Shown here piece after piece: positions 37,183 to 49,049 of a stretch of 64,000 nucleotides of DNA. Position 1 is the stretch's first letter. Every line of letters starts with the position of its first letter. The notes beneath the pieces were generated by a model, which was given only the letters and a program-made list of their open reading frames with translations, searched no databases and had not been told where the DNA came from. Source of the stretch: Latilactobacillus sakei (GTDB taxonomy: Bacteria > Bacillota > Bacilli > Lactobacillales > Lactobacillaceae); the NCBI GenBank assembly GCA_002953655.1, contig CP025839.1, positions 1,364,001 to 1,428,000 of the forward strand, in the 5' to 3' direction. The position numbers were made by a program, and so were the translations under genes.

Positions 37183-38400
37183 TTATTCTTGTGGTTGTTC
37201 TTCAGAATCAACAACAGTTTCTGCTGGTTGTTCAATGTCTTCAGCAACTTCTGCCGTTTCAGGGGCTACTGCAACTGTTTCTTCAGTAGTCTCTGGTGTG
37301 ATTGTTTCTTCTTCGAACCCTTCAACCACGGCTGATTCATCTTCACTATCATCGCCATCGACAAATTCGACTTCTGATTCAGGTTTGATGTCAATCTTGT
37401 AACCTGTTAACTTAGCAGCTAAACGGGCATTTTGACCTTTTTTACCGATTGCCAATGACAATTGATAATCAGGGACGATTACCGTACATGTATGTTCGTT
37501 GCCATCGTTAAATTGAACAGCAATGACTTCGGCTGGGTTCAAGGCATTGGCGATGTAGTCTGAAGGATCTTCTTCCCACTTCACAATATCCATGTTTTCG
37601 CCGTGTAATTCATTAACGACTAATTGAACCCGTTGCCCCTTAGGACCAACACATGTTCCGACTGGATCCACGTTAGGGTCGGTTGAACGAACGGCCATCT
37701 TAGTCCGGTCACCAGCTTCTCTTGCAATTGACACAATTTCAACTGTGCCGTCATAAATTTCTGGCACTTCTTGTTCAAATAAACGTTTTACCAAATCAGG
37801 GTGTGTCCGACTAACAAAGACTTGCGGGCCTTTAGTTGTGTTTTCCACTTTAGAAACATAAACCTTGATCCGGTCATGTGCGTTATACACTTCGTTAGGG
37901 ATTTGATCTTGCTTACTTAAAACAGCTTCGATCTTACCTAAGTTGACGTAGATAAACTTGTTATCGCGACGTTCAACAATCCCTTGCATAATTTCGTTTT
38001 CGTATTGGCTGTATTCGTTGTAAATGATACTTCTTTCAGCTTCGCGAACCCGTTGCATAATAACTTGCTTAGCAGTTTGGGCGGCAATCCGACCAAAATC
38101 CTTAGGTGTCACTTCAAAACGAATTGTATCGCCAACTTCATATGCTTTGTTGATTTCTAAAGCATCTTGATAGCTAACTTCCAAACGTGAATCGAAAACT
38201 TCATCAGTCACTTCCTTGACAGCATAAACGTGGATGTTACCCTTCTTTTGATCGAATTCAACTTCCACATTTTGAGCTTGACCGTAGTTTCGTTTATAAG
38301 CCGAAACAAGCGCTGCTTCAAGTGCTTCAATGACGATTTCTTTCTTAACACCTTTTTCTTGTTCTAGCGCATCTAGGGCGCCTAACATTTCCTTGCTCAT
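37183..38400 (-). CDS. nusA: Transcription elongation/termination factor NusA
   Basis: 405 residues: N-terminal RNA polymerase-binding domain (1-125), S1 domain (about 135-200), KH1 with DPVGTCVGPKGQRVQ and KH2 with LAIGKKGQNARLAAKL near 310-325, then an acidic Glu/Thr-rich tail of about 60 residues. It modulates pausing, termination and antitermination. Second gene of the rimP operon. Confidence 0.96.
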   Translation of the reverse strand: MSKEMLGALDALEQEKGVKKEIVIEALEAALVSAYKRNYGQAQNVEVEFDQKKGNIHVYAVKEVTDEVFDSRLEVSYQDALEINKAYEVGDTIRFEVTPKDFGRIAAQTAKQVIMQRVREAERSIIYNEYSQYENEIMQGIVERRDNKFIYVNLGKIEAVLSKQDQIPNEVYNAHDRIKVYVSKVENTTKGPQVFVSRTHPDLVKRLFEQEVPEIYDGTVEIVSIAREAGDRTKMAVRSTDPNVDPVGTCVGPKGQRVQLVVNELHGENMDIVKWEEDPSDYIANALNPAEVIAVQFNDGNEHTCTVIVPDYQLSLAIGKKGQNARLAAKLTGYKIDIKPESEVEFVDGDDSEDESAVVEGFEEETITPETTEETVAVAPETAEVAEDIEQPAETVVDSEEQPQE

Positions 38401-38418
38401 GTAACTAGCCTACCTTTA

Positions 38419-38892
38419 CTAAAATTCAATTGCTAAGCGAGCTTTGGCAATTTCCTTGCGATTAAATGTCACTTCTTTTTGACGCGTTTTAATTTTAATG
38501 GCTAATGTTAAGGTCTCTTGATCAAGCGCCTTTAATATTCCTTGATAAATCTTCTCGCCATCAACGGCTTGATATAACGAGATATGAATGTATTCGCCAA
38601 GTGCATTTTGAAAATCGGCTTCCTTCTTCAAAGGACGCTCTGCACCAGGTGATGAAACATCTAAGAAATAAGCCTGCGGAATTGGATCCGGGTCGATTGA
38701 ATCCAGTTTCTCACTTAACGCATCGTTAACTAAGGCACAATCTTCAAGGTCAATGCCGTTTGGTTTATCAATGAAGACACGTAGATACCAGCTACTACCT
38801 TCTTTAACAAATTCAACGTCGACTAGCTCAAAATGGTGTTGATCTAGTATCGGCACGAGTAGATCATGAACTGTTTCCACAACGGTACTCAA
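38419..38892 (-). CDS. rimP: Ribosome maturation factor RimP
   Basis: 157 residues with [32 protein letters not shown] and [13 protein letters not shown], hallmarks of RimP, needed for 30S maturation. The start is a TTG 6 nt after GGAGGG. First gene of the operon that runs to rbfA. Confidence 0.93.
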   Translation of the reverse strand: MSTVVETVHDLLVPILDQHHFELVDVEFVKEGSSWYLRVFIDKPNGIDLEDCALVNDALSEKLDSIDPDPIPQAYFLDVSSPGAERPLKKEADFQNALGEYIHISLYQAVDGEKIYQGILKALDQETLTLAIKIKTRQKEVTFNRKEIAKARLAIEF

Positions 38893-38910
38893 ATGATTCC
38901 CTCCAATTCA

Positions 38911-38939
38911 TTTATATATTCAGATTAGACATGCTCCAA
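38911..38939 (-). promoter_or_regulatory. Promoter of the rimP-nusA-infB-rbfA operon
   Basis: TTGGAG (38934-38939) and TATAAA (38911-38916) on the minus strand, 17 bp apart, shortly before rimP. Confidence 0.65.
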
Positions 38940-38969
38940 TAAAAAGAGTGAGCATTTCTGCTCACTCGC
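38938..38969 (-). terminator. Terminator of the DUF2075-MazG-like unit
   Basis: GAGTGAGCA / TGCTCACTC stem with a 4-nt loop and minus-strand T5. The next 200 bases up to the MazG-like stop contain no recognisable gene, only a palindrome ATTTTCATGAAAAT near 39010. Confidence 0.82.
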
Positions 38970-39165
38970 TCTGAAGTATCTAATTACTGATAACAATATA
39001 ACATAATTTTCATGAAAATACAAGGTGATGACTTTACCACTACCACGCACTCTATAGATAGTTTAAGCTGGACATTGAAATATATTGCGCACCAACTTTC
39101 AGCGTTAAAATTATCAGCCTCAATTCACCAGTCACTTAATTTTTCTGCAAGTGATATTTATAAAG

Positions 39166-39465
39166 TTATTCTTTAGGTGCTGGATATTTCTCCGCATTCT
39201 TCACTAATTTCTTAGCAATGATATCATCAATATCGAGGTTCAAATTGTCAGCCATCATATAGCTATAAATTAACACATCGGCTAATTCTTCTTTTACCCG
39301 TTCAATATCTTGAACGCCTTCTTCTGCTGTCTTCCATTGGAATAGTTCCAATAATTCAGAAGCTTCTAGTGAGATTGATAATGCCAAATCTTTTTCATTA
39401 TGGAATGGGCGCCAATGACGTGCATCCCGAAATTGGTTAATCTTTGTCATACTACTTTCTGTCAT
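39166..39465 (-). CDS. MazG-like nucleotide pyrophosphohydrolase
   Basis: 99 residues of the all-alpha NTP pyrophosphatase superfamily: LSISLEASELLELFQW (about 30-45) and KEELADVLIYSYMMADNLNLD (about 60-80) supply the acidic residues that bind Mg2+ and a nucleotide triphosphate. Members hydrolyse (d)NTPs, often non-canonical ones, to monophosphates. An AGGAG site precedes the ATG, which lies 14 nt inside the end of the DUF2075 gene, so the two are co-expressed. The specific nucleotide is unknown. Confidence 0.82.
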   Translation of the reverse strand: MTESSMTKINQFRDARHWRPFHNEKDLALSISLEASELLELFQWKTAEEGVQDIERVKEELADVLIYSYMMADNLNLDIDDIIAKKLVKNAEKYPAPKE

Positions 39466-41212
39466 TTAATACCGCTCCTTTTTTTAAAGCCGCTCTTAAT
39501 TCATCATCTACAGCATATAGATATAGTCCGTTTACGCCACGTGATAGTAGCACGTTTAGTTCATTCCTCAACATTTCTTCTGAAACGTCAACTTTAGAAC
39601 CATCTTTTAAAGACCGACGCTGTTTTGCTTTGTTATTCTCACTTGCCGCTTTATCAAACACAATCCGACCATTTCGATATTTAACTGATGGGCCAATAAT
39701 GACACCGGCATAATTTAAATCAAACCCTTGAATCGTAAAGGTCGAACCAACCTCACCAATCGTTTGTGGTTGCTCAGCCCAAGCTAATTTTTTATTCTGC
39801 TTTTTCTGTACTTTATCTACTGGTAATTGTAAATTCCATGGCAGCTGCCAATCACCAATTTTAACGTACCAAGGATGGTCACCGTCTTTTTTACCATTGA
39901 CGTATTTCCAATCAAATGTCGCTAAAAGACGTGAAATACCAAAATTCTCATCTCGTGCCTTATCTTCAATTGCCTTTTGTAATACTGCCGGTGAATCAAA
40001 AAGTTTAATTTCATAATTTTTCTCATCATTTTGTGGCAGTGGTTTAACTATCTGTTCATCAATTAGACTACGAATCCAAGCGATTGTTTCTCTACCAGCA
40101 TTAATTCGTAACTGATTTTTTAAACTAATTAAATTTCCTTGCTTTTCGACATCTGCTAATAAACTATCAAGCTGGTCAGGTTCCCAATATTGTTCCCGTG
40201 ATAGTATTTGCTTTTTATCAAAGACGGCAACCACCACCCGTGCACGTTTTAATAAATCATTCAGTTGATTTTGCCCCGTATATGATTGCTTACCTTGCGT
40301 TAATAATAAGTGAGCTTCATCAACAATAACAACATCGACAGGATTATCTTCGGAGTAGCGATTAATAAATCGTGTTGGCTTCAGGACCGTTTCTTGTTTT
40401 CCCAGTTTGAAAATTTCTAACTTCTGCGCAATTTCTTCATAAACCTTTAACTGCTGATCATGGTTAACTAACAAGAATTGACTTGTATTTCTTAGGATAG
40501 GATTTTCAGATTCATCCTTCGCTAACTGATTCAACTCATAAAATAAACTACTCATCAGAACTGTTTTCCCAGAACCAGCATCTCCTTCAACCACAATCAA
40601 CTGACCTTTATTTGTTTTGCTCGTTAAATTAGCTTCAATGGTTGCCATAATTCTGTCTTTTGCATCTAACTGCTCATCAGTCAATTTATGAAACGGCGAT
40701 GCTTTAAATAACGCCGAATCCCTGATCGTTCTCTCTAATGGAAAAAGACGTTTATCAAACTTTCTTAGCTTACGCCAAATTTTAGAAAAGATTTTTTCCA
40801 TTTCATCATGAGAGTAATATAGATTTTGCTGATTAGTACGTCGATTATTAACCTTTTTCACAACGTCAACACTGGCCATATATTGCATCATTTTATTTTC
40901 AATATCTAGTGTCATCGATTTATTAAAATGTTCGTGACCGATGATATACATCTCTGAGGTTTTAGAATCAGCTAATTCGCGCCAATCTGCTCTTTCTTTC
41001 GAGTCAACACTAATATGTTCAATTGTCCGCCGCTTAATATCACTCGTTTCACCGACATAAACAGAATAATTCAACTGTTTGTCAGCATCTTTGACAATGT
41101 AAACAGTTGGATAACTCAAAATGTACTTCTTATCCTCTTCCTCAATGATATCTTGGTCGATAATTTCTTTTTCGTAATTCATTTCATATATGATTGGTTT
41201 CAAATGTGGCAT
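39452..41212 (-). CDS. GIY-YIG nuclease-like / DUF2075 superfamily I helicase fusion
   Basis: 586 residues. The N-terminal part (about 34-110) has YPTVYIVKDAD...YSVYVGETSDIKRRTIEH, a GIY-YIG-like core. From about 190 a DUF2075 helicase/ATPase follows with Walker A VEGDAGSGKTVL (about 203-214), Walker B DVVIVDEAHLLL (near 297) and late motifs GSTFTIQGFDLNYAGVIIG and NVLLSRGVNGLYLY. It is probably an ATP-dependent nucleic-acid enzyme with a nicking or cleavage domain; a defence or repair role is inference. The ATG at 41212 follows GGGGG; the upstream TTG at 41233 has no ribosome site. Confidence 0.75.
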   Translation of the reverse strand: MPHLKPIIYEMNYEKEIIDQDIIEEEDKKYILSYPTVYIVKDADKQLNYSVYVGETSDIKRRTIEHISVDSKERADWRELADSKTSEMYIIGHEHFNKSMTLDIENKMMQYMASVDVVKKVNNRRTNQQNLYYSHDEMEKIFSKIWRKLRKFDKRLFPLERTIRDSALFKASPFHKLTDEQLDAKDRIMATIEANLTSKTNKGQLIVVEGDAGSGKTVLMSSLFYELNQLAKDESENPILRNTSQFLLVNHDQQLKVYEEIAQKLEIFKLGKQETVLKPTRFINRYSEDNPVDVVIVDEAHLLLTQGKQSYTGQNQLNDLLKRARVVVAVFDKKQILSREQYWEPDQLDSLLADVEKQGNLISLKNQLRINAGRETIAWIRSLIDEQIVKPLPQNDEKNYEIKLFDSPAVLQKAIEDKARDENFGISRLLATFDWKYVNGKKDGDHPWYVKIGDWQLPWNLQLPVDKVQKKQNKKLAWAEQPQTIGEVGSTFTIQGFDLNYAGVIIGPSVKYRNGRIVFDKAASENNKAKQRRSLKDGSKVDVSEEMLRNELNVLLSRGVNGLYLYAVDDELRAALKKGAVLNDRK

Positions 41213-41267
41213 CTTGTACCCCCAGGTGTTCAACTTAACTAAATTATACTATTTATCGATTCCCATT

Positions 41268-41314
41268 AAAATAGCCCACCTAAACTGCAGTCTGCAATCT
41301 AGGTGGGCTTTTTA
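41268..41314 (-). terminator. polC terminator
   Basis: AGCCCACCTA / TAGGTGGGCT stem with an inner CTGCAG-CTGCA pair; the T-run is better on the plus strand, so minus-strand termination may be incomplete and feed the DUF2075 gene. A TATAAT box on the minus strand at 41244-41249 offers that gene its own start. Confidence 0.65.
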
Positions 41315-41316
41315 AT

Positions 41317-44300
41317 TTACATCATATCAAACAACGATAATTGATTCTCATCTGGTAAATCATTTAAGACGTTATTTTCTGTTAAATATTCAATCAATGT
41401 TTTCGATACTTTCCCACGGTTTGATAAATCTTCTTTAGATAAGAAAGGTTTTTCTTCGCGGGCGGAGACGATTTGCTTAGCAACGTTATCGCCCAGACTT
41501 GGGACGGCTCTAAATGGTGCAAGCAAGGTATGGTCGTCTTGGATAATGAAGTTGGCAGAATCTGATTTTTCGATGTCGACCATCTTAATCGTGATGCCGC
41601 GTTCCAAACATTCATTGGCGATTTCAAGTACGGTTAATAAGTTCTTTTCTTTCGTGCTAGCTTCCATCCCTTTATCCGTGATTTCCTTCATGCGTGCCTT
41701 GACGCCTTCTTTTCCTTGGGCCATCGCCACGAGGTCGAAGTCACTGGCCCGCACACTGAAGTAAGCACAGTAATAAATAATGGGGAAGTACACTTTGAAA
41801 TAGGCAATCCGGAGCGCCATCAAAATATAGGCGGTCGCATGGGCTTTCGGGAACATATATTTAATCTTGAGACACGAATCAATATACCAATCCGGCACGT
41901 TTTCATTATCGCGCATGGCTTGTTGCCAATCATCCGGAATCCCTTTGCCTTTACGAACCCGTTCCATAATGTTGAAGGACATACTATCGTCCATTCCCCA
42001 GTGAATTAAATCCATCATGATATTATCACGACAACCGATAACGTCTTTCAGGGTGACAACGCCTTTATTAATCAATTCTTCGGCATTGCCCAACCACACG
42101 TCGGTCCCATGAGAAAGACCAGAAATTTGGAGTAGTTCTGAGAAGGTTGTGGGATGGGTTTCTTCCAACATTCCGCGAACAAATCGCGTCCCGAATTCTG
42201 GCACACCCAAGGTGCCCATCTTCGAGTTAATCTGTTCCGGCGTCACACCAAGTGAATCAGTGCCGGAGAACAAGGCCATCACGCCTGGATCATCGGTTGG
42301 AATCGATTTAGGATCAATCCCCGAGAGATCTTGGAGCATCCGAATCATCGTGGGATCATCATGACCCAGGATATCGAGCTTCAAGATATTATCATGGATC
42401 GAATGGAAATCAAAATGGGTGGTCTTCCAAGCCGCATCTTGATCATCGGCTGGAAATTGGATTGGCGTGAAATCATAGATATCCATGTAATCCGGCACAA
42501 CGATAATCCCAGCTGGATGTTGTCCGGTCGTCCGTTTAACACCGGTTGACCCTTTTGCCAACCGATCGACTTCAGCCCCACGGAAAGTTTGTTCCGTATC
42601 ACGTTCATAGACTTTAACATAACCGTACGCCGTTTTATCAGCGACCGTCCCAATTGTCCCGGCTCGGAACACGTTATTTTCACCGAACAAGACCTTCGTA
42701 TAGTTATGAGCGACTGGTTGATAATCACCGGAAAAGTTCAAATCAATATCCGGGACCTTATCCCCATGGAAGCCAAGGAACGTTTCGAACGGAATATCAT
42801 GGCCGTCTTTATCAAGTGGTGTCCCACATTCAGGGCAATCTTTATCCGCTAAATCGTAACCCGAACCAACTTCCCCTTTGGTAAAGAATTCGGAGTAGTG
42901 ACAGTTAGGACACCGATAATGCGGTGGTAATGGGTTAACTTCGGTGATCCCGGTCATGGTTGCGACCAAACTCGAACCAACCGATCCCCGGGAACCAACC
43001 AAGTACCCATCCTTGCCACTCTTATAAACCAATTTTTGAGAAATCAGGTAAATAACAGAGAACCCGTTCCCGATGATACTCTTCAATTCTTTTTTCAAAC
43101 GAGCTTCGACGATTTCAGGTAACTCAGCACCATACAATTCGTGTGCCCGGTTCATCGTTAAGGTTTGAATCTCGTCTTCAGCACCATCCATCTTAGGCGT
43201 ATAAAGTTTATCTTTAACCGGCACAATTTCGTCGATTTGATCAGCAATTTTTTGCGGATTGGCCACGACTAATTCTTGCGCTAATTCTGGCCCCAGGAAG
43301 TCAAACGCCGTCAACATTTCATCCGTTGAGCGGAAATGAACATCTGGTAACTTCGAACGATTCAAGGGATTAGCCCCGCCCATTGAGTGAATCAGAATCT
43401 TCCGATAAATCGCGTCTTCTGGGTTCAAATAATGCGCATCGCCAGTTGCGACAACTGGTTTGTTGAGTTTTTCGCCAACTTTAACTAAGTTGCGAATAAT
43501 TTCTTCAAGCGCGCGATTGTCGCGCACCAATTCACGTTCCAATAAAGGCGCGTAAACCGCTTTGGGCATCACTTCGATATAATCGTAGTATTTAGCACGA
43601 TCGAGCGCTTCGTTATACCCTTTTTGCATCATCGCTTCAAAGACTTCACCATTACTGCAGGCAGAACCGACTAAGATCCCTTCGCGTAAGGCATCGAGTT
43701 TACTCTTAGGCAAGCGCGGTGTCCGGTAATAGTATTCGGTCATTGAGGCTGAAACTAGTTTGAATAAATTCTTCAAACCAGCTTGGGTTTGCGCCATTAA
43801 GACCGCATGTGCTGGACGGGCTTGTTTGTAAAACTCGCCGACCCCAACGCGATCATTTAATTGATTGACGTTTACCATACCATAATTTTCAGCGGCTTCT
43901 TTTTCCAACTTATACAATAAATAACCAGTTGATTCGGCATCGGCATTGGCCCGATGATGGTGTTCGAGGTTAATTTTGTAGCGCTTGGTCAATGAATCCA
44001 ACTTATGATTCTTGTATTCAGGATGCAACATCCGCGATAATTCCAAGGTATCAATGACTGGGTTGTCAATCAAGCCAATATCGTTCCGTTCATAACCCGA
44101 ATTTAAGAAGCCCATATCGAAACTAACGTTATGGCCGGCTAAGACAGCATCACCAGTAAATTCCTTGAACATTGCCAAGACTTCGGCTTCCTTCTTAGCA
44201 CCGTGGACCATTTCGTTGGTAATACTGGTCAGTTGCGTTGTGAAGGCTGATAGTGGTCGCTCTGGGTCGATAAATTCATCGAACGAGGCGACAACTTCAC

Positions 44301-45657
44301 CATCGCGCATTTTGACCGCAGCCAATTCGATAATTGAATCGTAAACGGCTGACAAACCAGTTGTTTCCACATCAAAAATCACGTATTCGGCTGATTCTAG
44401 GACTTGGTCGCGCAAGTTATAAACAACTGGCGTGCCATCGTTGACCAAGTTGACTTCGACGCCGTATAAAATCTTGACGCCGTTTTTCTTCCCAGCGGCA
44501 TAAGCATCCGGAAAGGCTTGGAGATTATAATGATCGGTCACGGCAATCGCCGGTTGGCCCCACTTAGCGGCTTGTTTGACATAATCGCCGATGGGGTTGG
44601 TTGCGTCCATTTGAGACATATTGGTATGCAAATGCATTTCGATTCGCTTACCTTCAGTCGCTGTATCTTCACGTTTAGGATGACTAACTTCAACTAAATC
44701 GTTGGCGTTAACCGTTAAATCCCGCATGAAGTTATCTTCTTGGACACTCCCACGAACCTTAAACCACATCCCTTTATCGATTGCGGCGAATAAACTTTCA
44801 TCGCTAGCATCTCTTGAGAACTTCTTGACCGTAAATGAGGATGAATAATCAGTCATCTTCAAGATTAATAATTGGCGACCAGAACGGAGCACTCGCACTT
44901 CTTTATCAAAGATAAAGCCTTCAATCACGATTGAACGTTCCTCTTCAGTGATACTAATCATCTGACGAACTGGTTCAGCTGGATTAATCCCGCGACCCAT
45001 CACGATTGGGCCATCAACTGGCTTGCCTTCTGTTTTACGTTTTTCTTTGAGTGCTTCGTTTTTCTTAATCGCTTCGGCAGCGGCTTGCGCACGTTCAGCA
45101 TCTTGCACTGCCCGTTTTGCTTGGAAATCCTCGATTGATTTTTGAGAAGCTGATTCGTCGATTAATGGTTGAATCGCAAAGTTGGGGAAGCCCAGGCGTT
45201 TATAGCCGGCTTGAATCGTCGTTTGCGCTTGATTAATGAAAAAAGTTTTTACAATATCATTTTCCACAACCAACAAGACTTTACGCCCTTCAATATAGGG
45301 CGTCTCCTTGGCACATAATTCATGCAAGAGTGACGATTGAATCCCACTATGATTGACGACATACTCCCAATAAGCGGCTAACACCCCACCATCAAGTTCT
45401 TTGGCATCGGTACTGATTTCAATTGAAACGGCCGCAATCGCTTGAAAAGCCGCTTCTAAATGTTCTTCAAATGCTGTGTAAACCGCAAAGGGTAACACGT
45501 TATCGAAGTGTAATTTAAAGGTCCACCGTTTTGACGTTTCGTGGACAATCACTTGTTCGACCTGCCCCGTTTTAAAGCCGGGATAGTGCGCGACATCCGC
45601 AGGTAAAGCAATCTGTTCTAATAATTTTTGAAACAATGCGGTTTGATCTAATGCCAC
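41317..45657 (-). CDS. polC: DNA polymerase III PolC (Gram-positive replicase)
   Basis: 1446 residues. Order: N-terminal domain, OB domain (about 235-330), PHP domain with [10 protein letters not shown] near 338, inserted 3'-5' exonuclease with FDVETTGL near 426, remaining PHP, zinc finger with CPNC and CPEC near 915-950, polymerase palm with PDIDLNFSG near 972, and C-terminal helix-hairpin-helix and beta-clamp motif QLSLFDM at the end. It is the main replicative polymerase. The start is a GTG 7 nt after AAGGAGG. A hairpin with T-run lies directly before it. Confidence 0.97.
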   Translation of the reverse strand: MALDQTALFQKLLEQIALPADVAHYPGFKTGQVEQVIVHETSKRWTFKLHFDNVLPFAVYTAFEEHLEAAFQAIAAVSIEISTDAKELDGGVLAAYWEYVVNHSGIQSSLLHELCAKETPYIEGRKVLLVVENDIVKTFFINQAQTTIQAGYKRLGFPNFAIQPLIDESASQKSIEDFQAKRAVQDAERAQAAAEAIKKNEALKEKRKTEGKPVDGPIVMGRGINPAEPVRQMISITEEERSIVIEGFIFDKEVRVLRSGRQLLILKMTDYSSSFTVKKFSRDASDESLFAAIDKGMWFKVRGSVQEDNFMRDLTVNANDLVEVSHPKREDTATEGKRIEMHLHTNMSQMDATNPIGDYVKQAAKWGQPAIAVTDHYNLQAFPDAYAAGKKNGVKILYGVEVNLVNDGTPVVYNLRDQVLESAEYVIFDVETTGLSAVYDSIIELAAVKMRDGEVVASFDEFIDPERPLSAFTTQLTSITNEMVHGAKKEAEVLAMFKEFTGDAVLAGHNVSFDMGFLNSGYERNDIGLIDNPVIDTLELSRMLHPEYKNHKLDSLTKRYKINLEHHHRANADAESTGYLLYKLEKEAAENYGMVNVNQLNDRVGVGEFYKQARPAHAVLMAQTQAGLKNLFKLVSASMTEYYYRTPRLPKSKLDALREGILVGSACSNGEVFEAMMQKGYNEALDRAKYYDYIEVMPKAVYAPLLERELVRDNRALEEIIRNLVKVGEKLNKPVVATGDAHYLNPEDAIYRKILIHSMGGANPLNRSKLPDVHFRSTDEMLTAFDFLGPELAQELVVANPQKIADQIDEIVPVKDKLYTPKMDGAEDEIQTLTMNRAHELYGAELPEIVEARLKKELKSIIGNGFSVIYLISQKLVYKSGKDGYLVGSRGSVGSSLVATMTGITEVNPLPPHYRCPNCHYSEFFTKGEVGSGYDLADKDCPECGTPLDKDGHDIPFETFLGFHGDKVPDIDLNFSGDYQPVAHNYTKVLFGENNVFRAGTIGTVADKTAYGYVKVYERDTEQTFRGAEVDRLAKGSTGVKRTTGQHPAGIIVVPDYMDIYDFTPIQFPADDQDAAWKTTHFDFHSIHDNILKLDILGHDDPTMIRMLQDLSGIDPKSIPTDDPGVMALFSGTDSLGVTPEQINSKMGTLGVPEFGTRFVRGMLEETHPTTFSELLQISGLSHGTDVWLGNAEELINKGVVTLKDVIGCRDNIMMDLIHWGMDDSMSFNIMERVRKGKGIPDDWQQAMRDNENVPDWYIDSCLKIKYMFPKAHATAYILMALRIAYFKVYFPIIYYCAYFSVRASDFDLVAMAQGKEGVKARMKEITDKGMEASTKEKNLLTVLEIANECLERGITIKMVDIEKSDSANFIIQDDHTLLAPFRAVPSLGDNVAKQIVSAREEKPFLSKEDLSNRGKVSKTLIEYLTENNVLNDLPDENQLSLFDMM

Positions 45658-45689
45658 AAAAGGGCCTCCTTCTAGTGATACGCTGAATT

Positions 45690-45753
45690 AAAAAGAGGCC
45701 GAAAAGTAACGATTGCCTATAAACGTGCAATCTTGCTACTTTTGACCCTTTTT
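45690..45753 (-). terminator. Attenuator-like hairpin in the polC leader
   Basis: AAAAGTA...TACTTTT outer and GATTGC...GCAATC inner stems, ending CCTCTTTTTAA on the minus strand only about 33 nt before the polC start codon. A promoter does not fit downstream of it, so polC transcripts must cross it. Confidence 0.6.
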
Positions 45754-45777
45754 AAAGCTTACTCAGTGACAAAAAAC

Positions 45778-45815
45778 GAGTCTGAGACAAAAGCAAGTTT
45801 CATCCCAGGCTCGAC
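45778..45815 (-). terminator. proS terminator
   Basis: CGAG-CTG-GA / TC-CAG-CTCG stem with T6 on the minus strand. Confidence 0.78.
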
Positions 45816-45831
45816 TAATGTCAGTTCATCT

Positions 45832-47547
<1,716 letters not shown>

Positions 47548-47566
47548 TTACGCCTCCAAAAATATT

Positions 47567-48844
47567 CTAAAAGAAAAATCGTTGTATATCATTCCACGTG
47601 ACTAAGACCATTAATAACACCATAATACCGACACCGATTAATGTCACGATGCCTTCTTTTTCAGGTGAAATTGGTTTGCGACGAATCGCTTCAATAATGT
47701 TCAAGACTAACTTACCACCATCTAACGCCGGAATCGGAATTAGATTCATAATCCCCAAATTAAGTGATAAGAACGCTAAGAAATAAACTAACGCATTAAA
47801 GCCTTGTTGGGTAAATTGGGTCGTCATTGAATACATGCCGACCGGCCCCGATAATTTATCTAGTGAGAACCCACCGGTTAAAAATGACCCGAGGATCTTG
47901 AAAATCTGACTGGCAATTGACCAAGTTTGCGTAAAGCCATATGAAACCTTGGCTTTTAAACTATGATCAATTTTGACTTTTTGTGTGACCCCCACTTGAC
48001 CAACCTTTTCTTTTTGGTTAGCCACTTTGACAGCCTTGGGAGTCACCTTGATTGTCTTTTCAGCTGCGCCCCGTTGAACGCGCACCGTAACAGTTTCGTT
48101 AGGGTGTTCTGAAATAATTGCACTAAAGTCAGTGAAGCTCGCTACTTTTTTGTTATCAACCTTCAAGAGGCGATCGTTGGCTTTGAGGCCCGCCTTTTGC
48201 GCAGCTGAATTCTTTTGTACCGTGCCAATTTGATTGGATTGCTGTGGCACACCCCCGCTTAGAAAAGCGAAGAGGATAAAGGCTAAAATTGCGAGGATGA
48301 AGTTGTTAAATGGTCCGGCAAAGTTCGTTAACATCCGATTAAGCAATGTTGCTGATTGGAATTGGACATCCACGGGTGCGATTTGCACTTCCGTTCCGTC
48401 CGCTTCGATAATCGTCGCCTCATGTAAGACGGGATAACGTTTCATTTCTGATTCGTCGCCGCCTTCGTAACCTTCAACCCACAATTCCTTTTGTAAATCT
48501 GTTTTAGCAATTTGGAAAGGTACCCCGTTTAACGTGGTGACCTTGTCACTGGTATTAATCTGTTGAACGCGTCCTTGTTCGTCCAAAATTAAAGTCGCTT
48601 GTGTGCCCGCTTCAATTTCAGATTCATCGTCGGCCATTCCCGCCATTCGAACGTAACCACCTAATGGTAACCACCGGATGGTGTAAGTTGTGCCGTTTTT
48701 GCGAGTTGCAAATAATTTAGGCCCCATGCCGACAGAAAACTCACGCACCAAAATGCCCGAGCGCTTTGCCATGTAGAAATGCCCAAATTCATGAACGACT
48801 ACTAAAATACCAAAGATGATGATAAACGCAATAATTGCAGCCAA
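47567..48844 (-). CDS. rseP: Site-2 intramembrane zinc metalloprotease RseP
   Basis: 425 residues: HEFGHF near 18-23 binds zinc, a PDZ domain with AAQKAGLKANDRLLKVDNK (about 210-230) and NLIPIPALDGGKLVL near 370 completes the metal site; four membrane segments. It cleaves membrane-spanning substrates such as anti-sigma factors and signal peptides. Gene order cdsA-rseP-proS-polC is conserved in Firmicutes. Confidence 0.93.
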   Translation of the reverse strand: MAAIIAFIIIFGILVVVHEFGHFYMAKRSGILVREFSVGMGPKLFATRKNGTTYTIRWLPLGGYVRMAGMADDESEIEAGTQATLILDEQGRVQQINTSDKVTTLNGVPFQIAKTDLQKELWVEGYEGGDESEMKRYPVLHEATIIEADGTEVQIAPVDVQFQSATLLNRMLTNFAGPFNNFILAILAFILFAFLSGGVPQQSNQIGTVQKNSAAQKAGLKANDRLLKVDNKKVASFTDFSAIISEHPNETVTVRVQRGAAEKTIKVTPKAVKVANQKEKVGQVGVTQKVKIDHSLKAKVSYGFTQTWSIASQIFKILGSFLTGGFSLDKLSGPVGMYSMTTQFTQQGFNALVYFLAFLSLNLGIMNLIPIPALDGGKLVLNIIEAIRRKPISPEKEGIVTLIGVGIMVLLMVLVTWNDIQRFFF

Positions 48845-48905
48845 TGTATCCGACCTCCTTTTTCAATACCGTCATTCAGATTCTGATTTTATAGTGAACT
48901 GTCTT

Positions 48906-48914
48906 ATTATATCA
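48906..48914 (-). promoter_or_regulatory. Extended -10 promoter for rseP-proS
   Basis: TGATATAAT on the minus strand without a good -35, about 60 bp upstream of rseP. Confidence 0.5.
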
Positions 48915-48925
48915 CGAAATGAAAA

Positions 48926-49014
48926 GAAAAAAGAGTGCTTTTGCATGCGCCCCTTTTCACAGCTCGATTGCAGAGGATCGAGTTGGTGATAATGAACGGA
49001 TGGAAAAACACTCT
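48926..49014 (-). terminator. Large branched terminator after cdsA
   Basis: AGAGTG(T)TTTT pairs with AAAA(G)CACTCT over about 65 nt, followed by minus-strand T6; a CTCGAT/ATCGAG hairpin sits inside. Confidence 0.6.
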
Positions 49015-49049
49015 GATTTGAATGATAGCTTTAAAAACGGTCATTCATG

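Noticed and set aside
38970-39165. Possible gene remnant or RNA between the MazG-like gene and its terminator
   Set aside because: All frames are broken and I see only a short palindrome; nothing supports a feature.
42149-42884. Several plus-strand frames opposite polC
   Set aside because: No ribosome sites and no family features; the polC frame is unambiguous.
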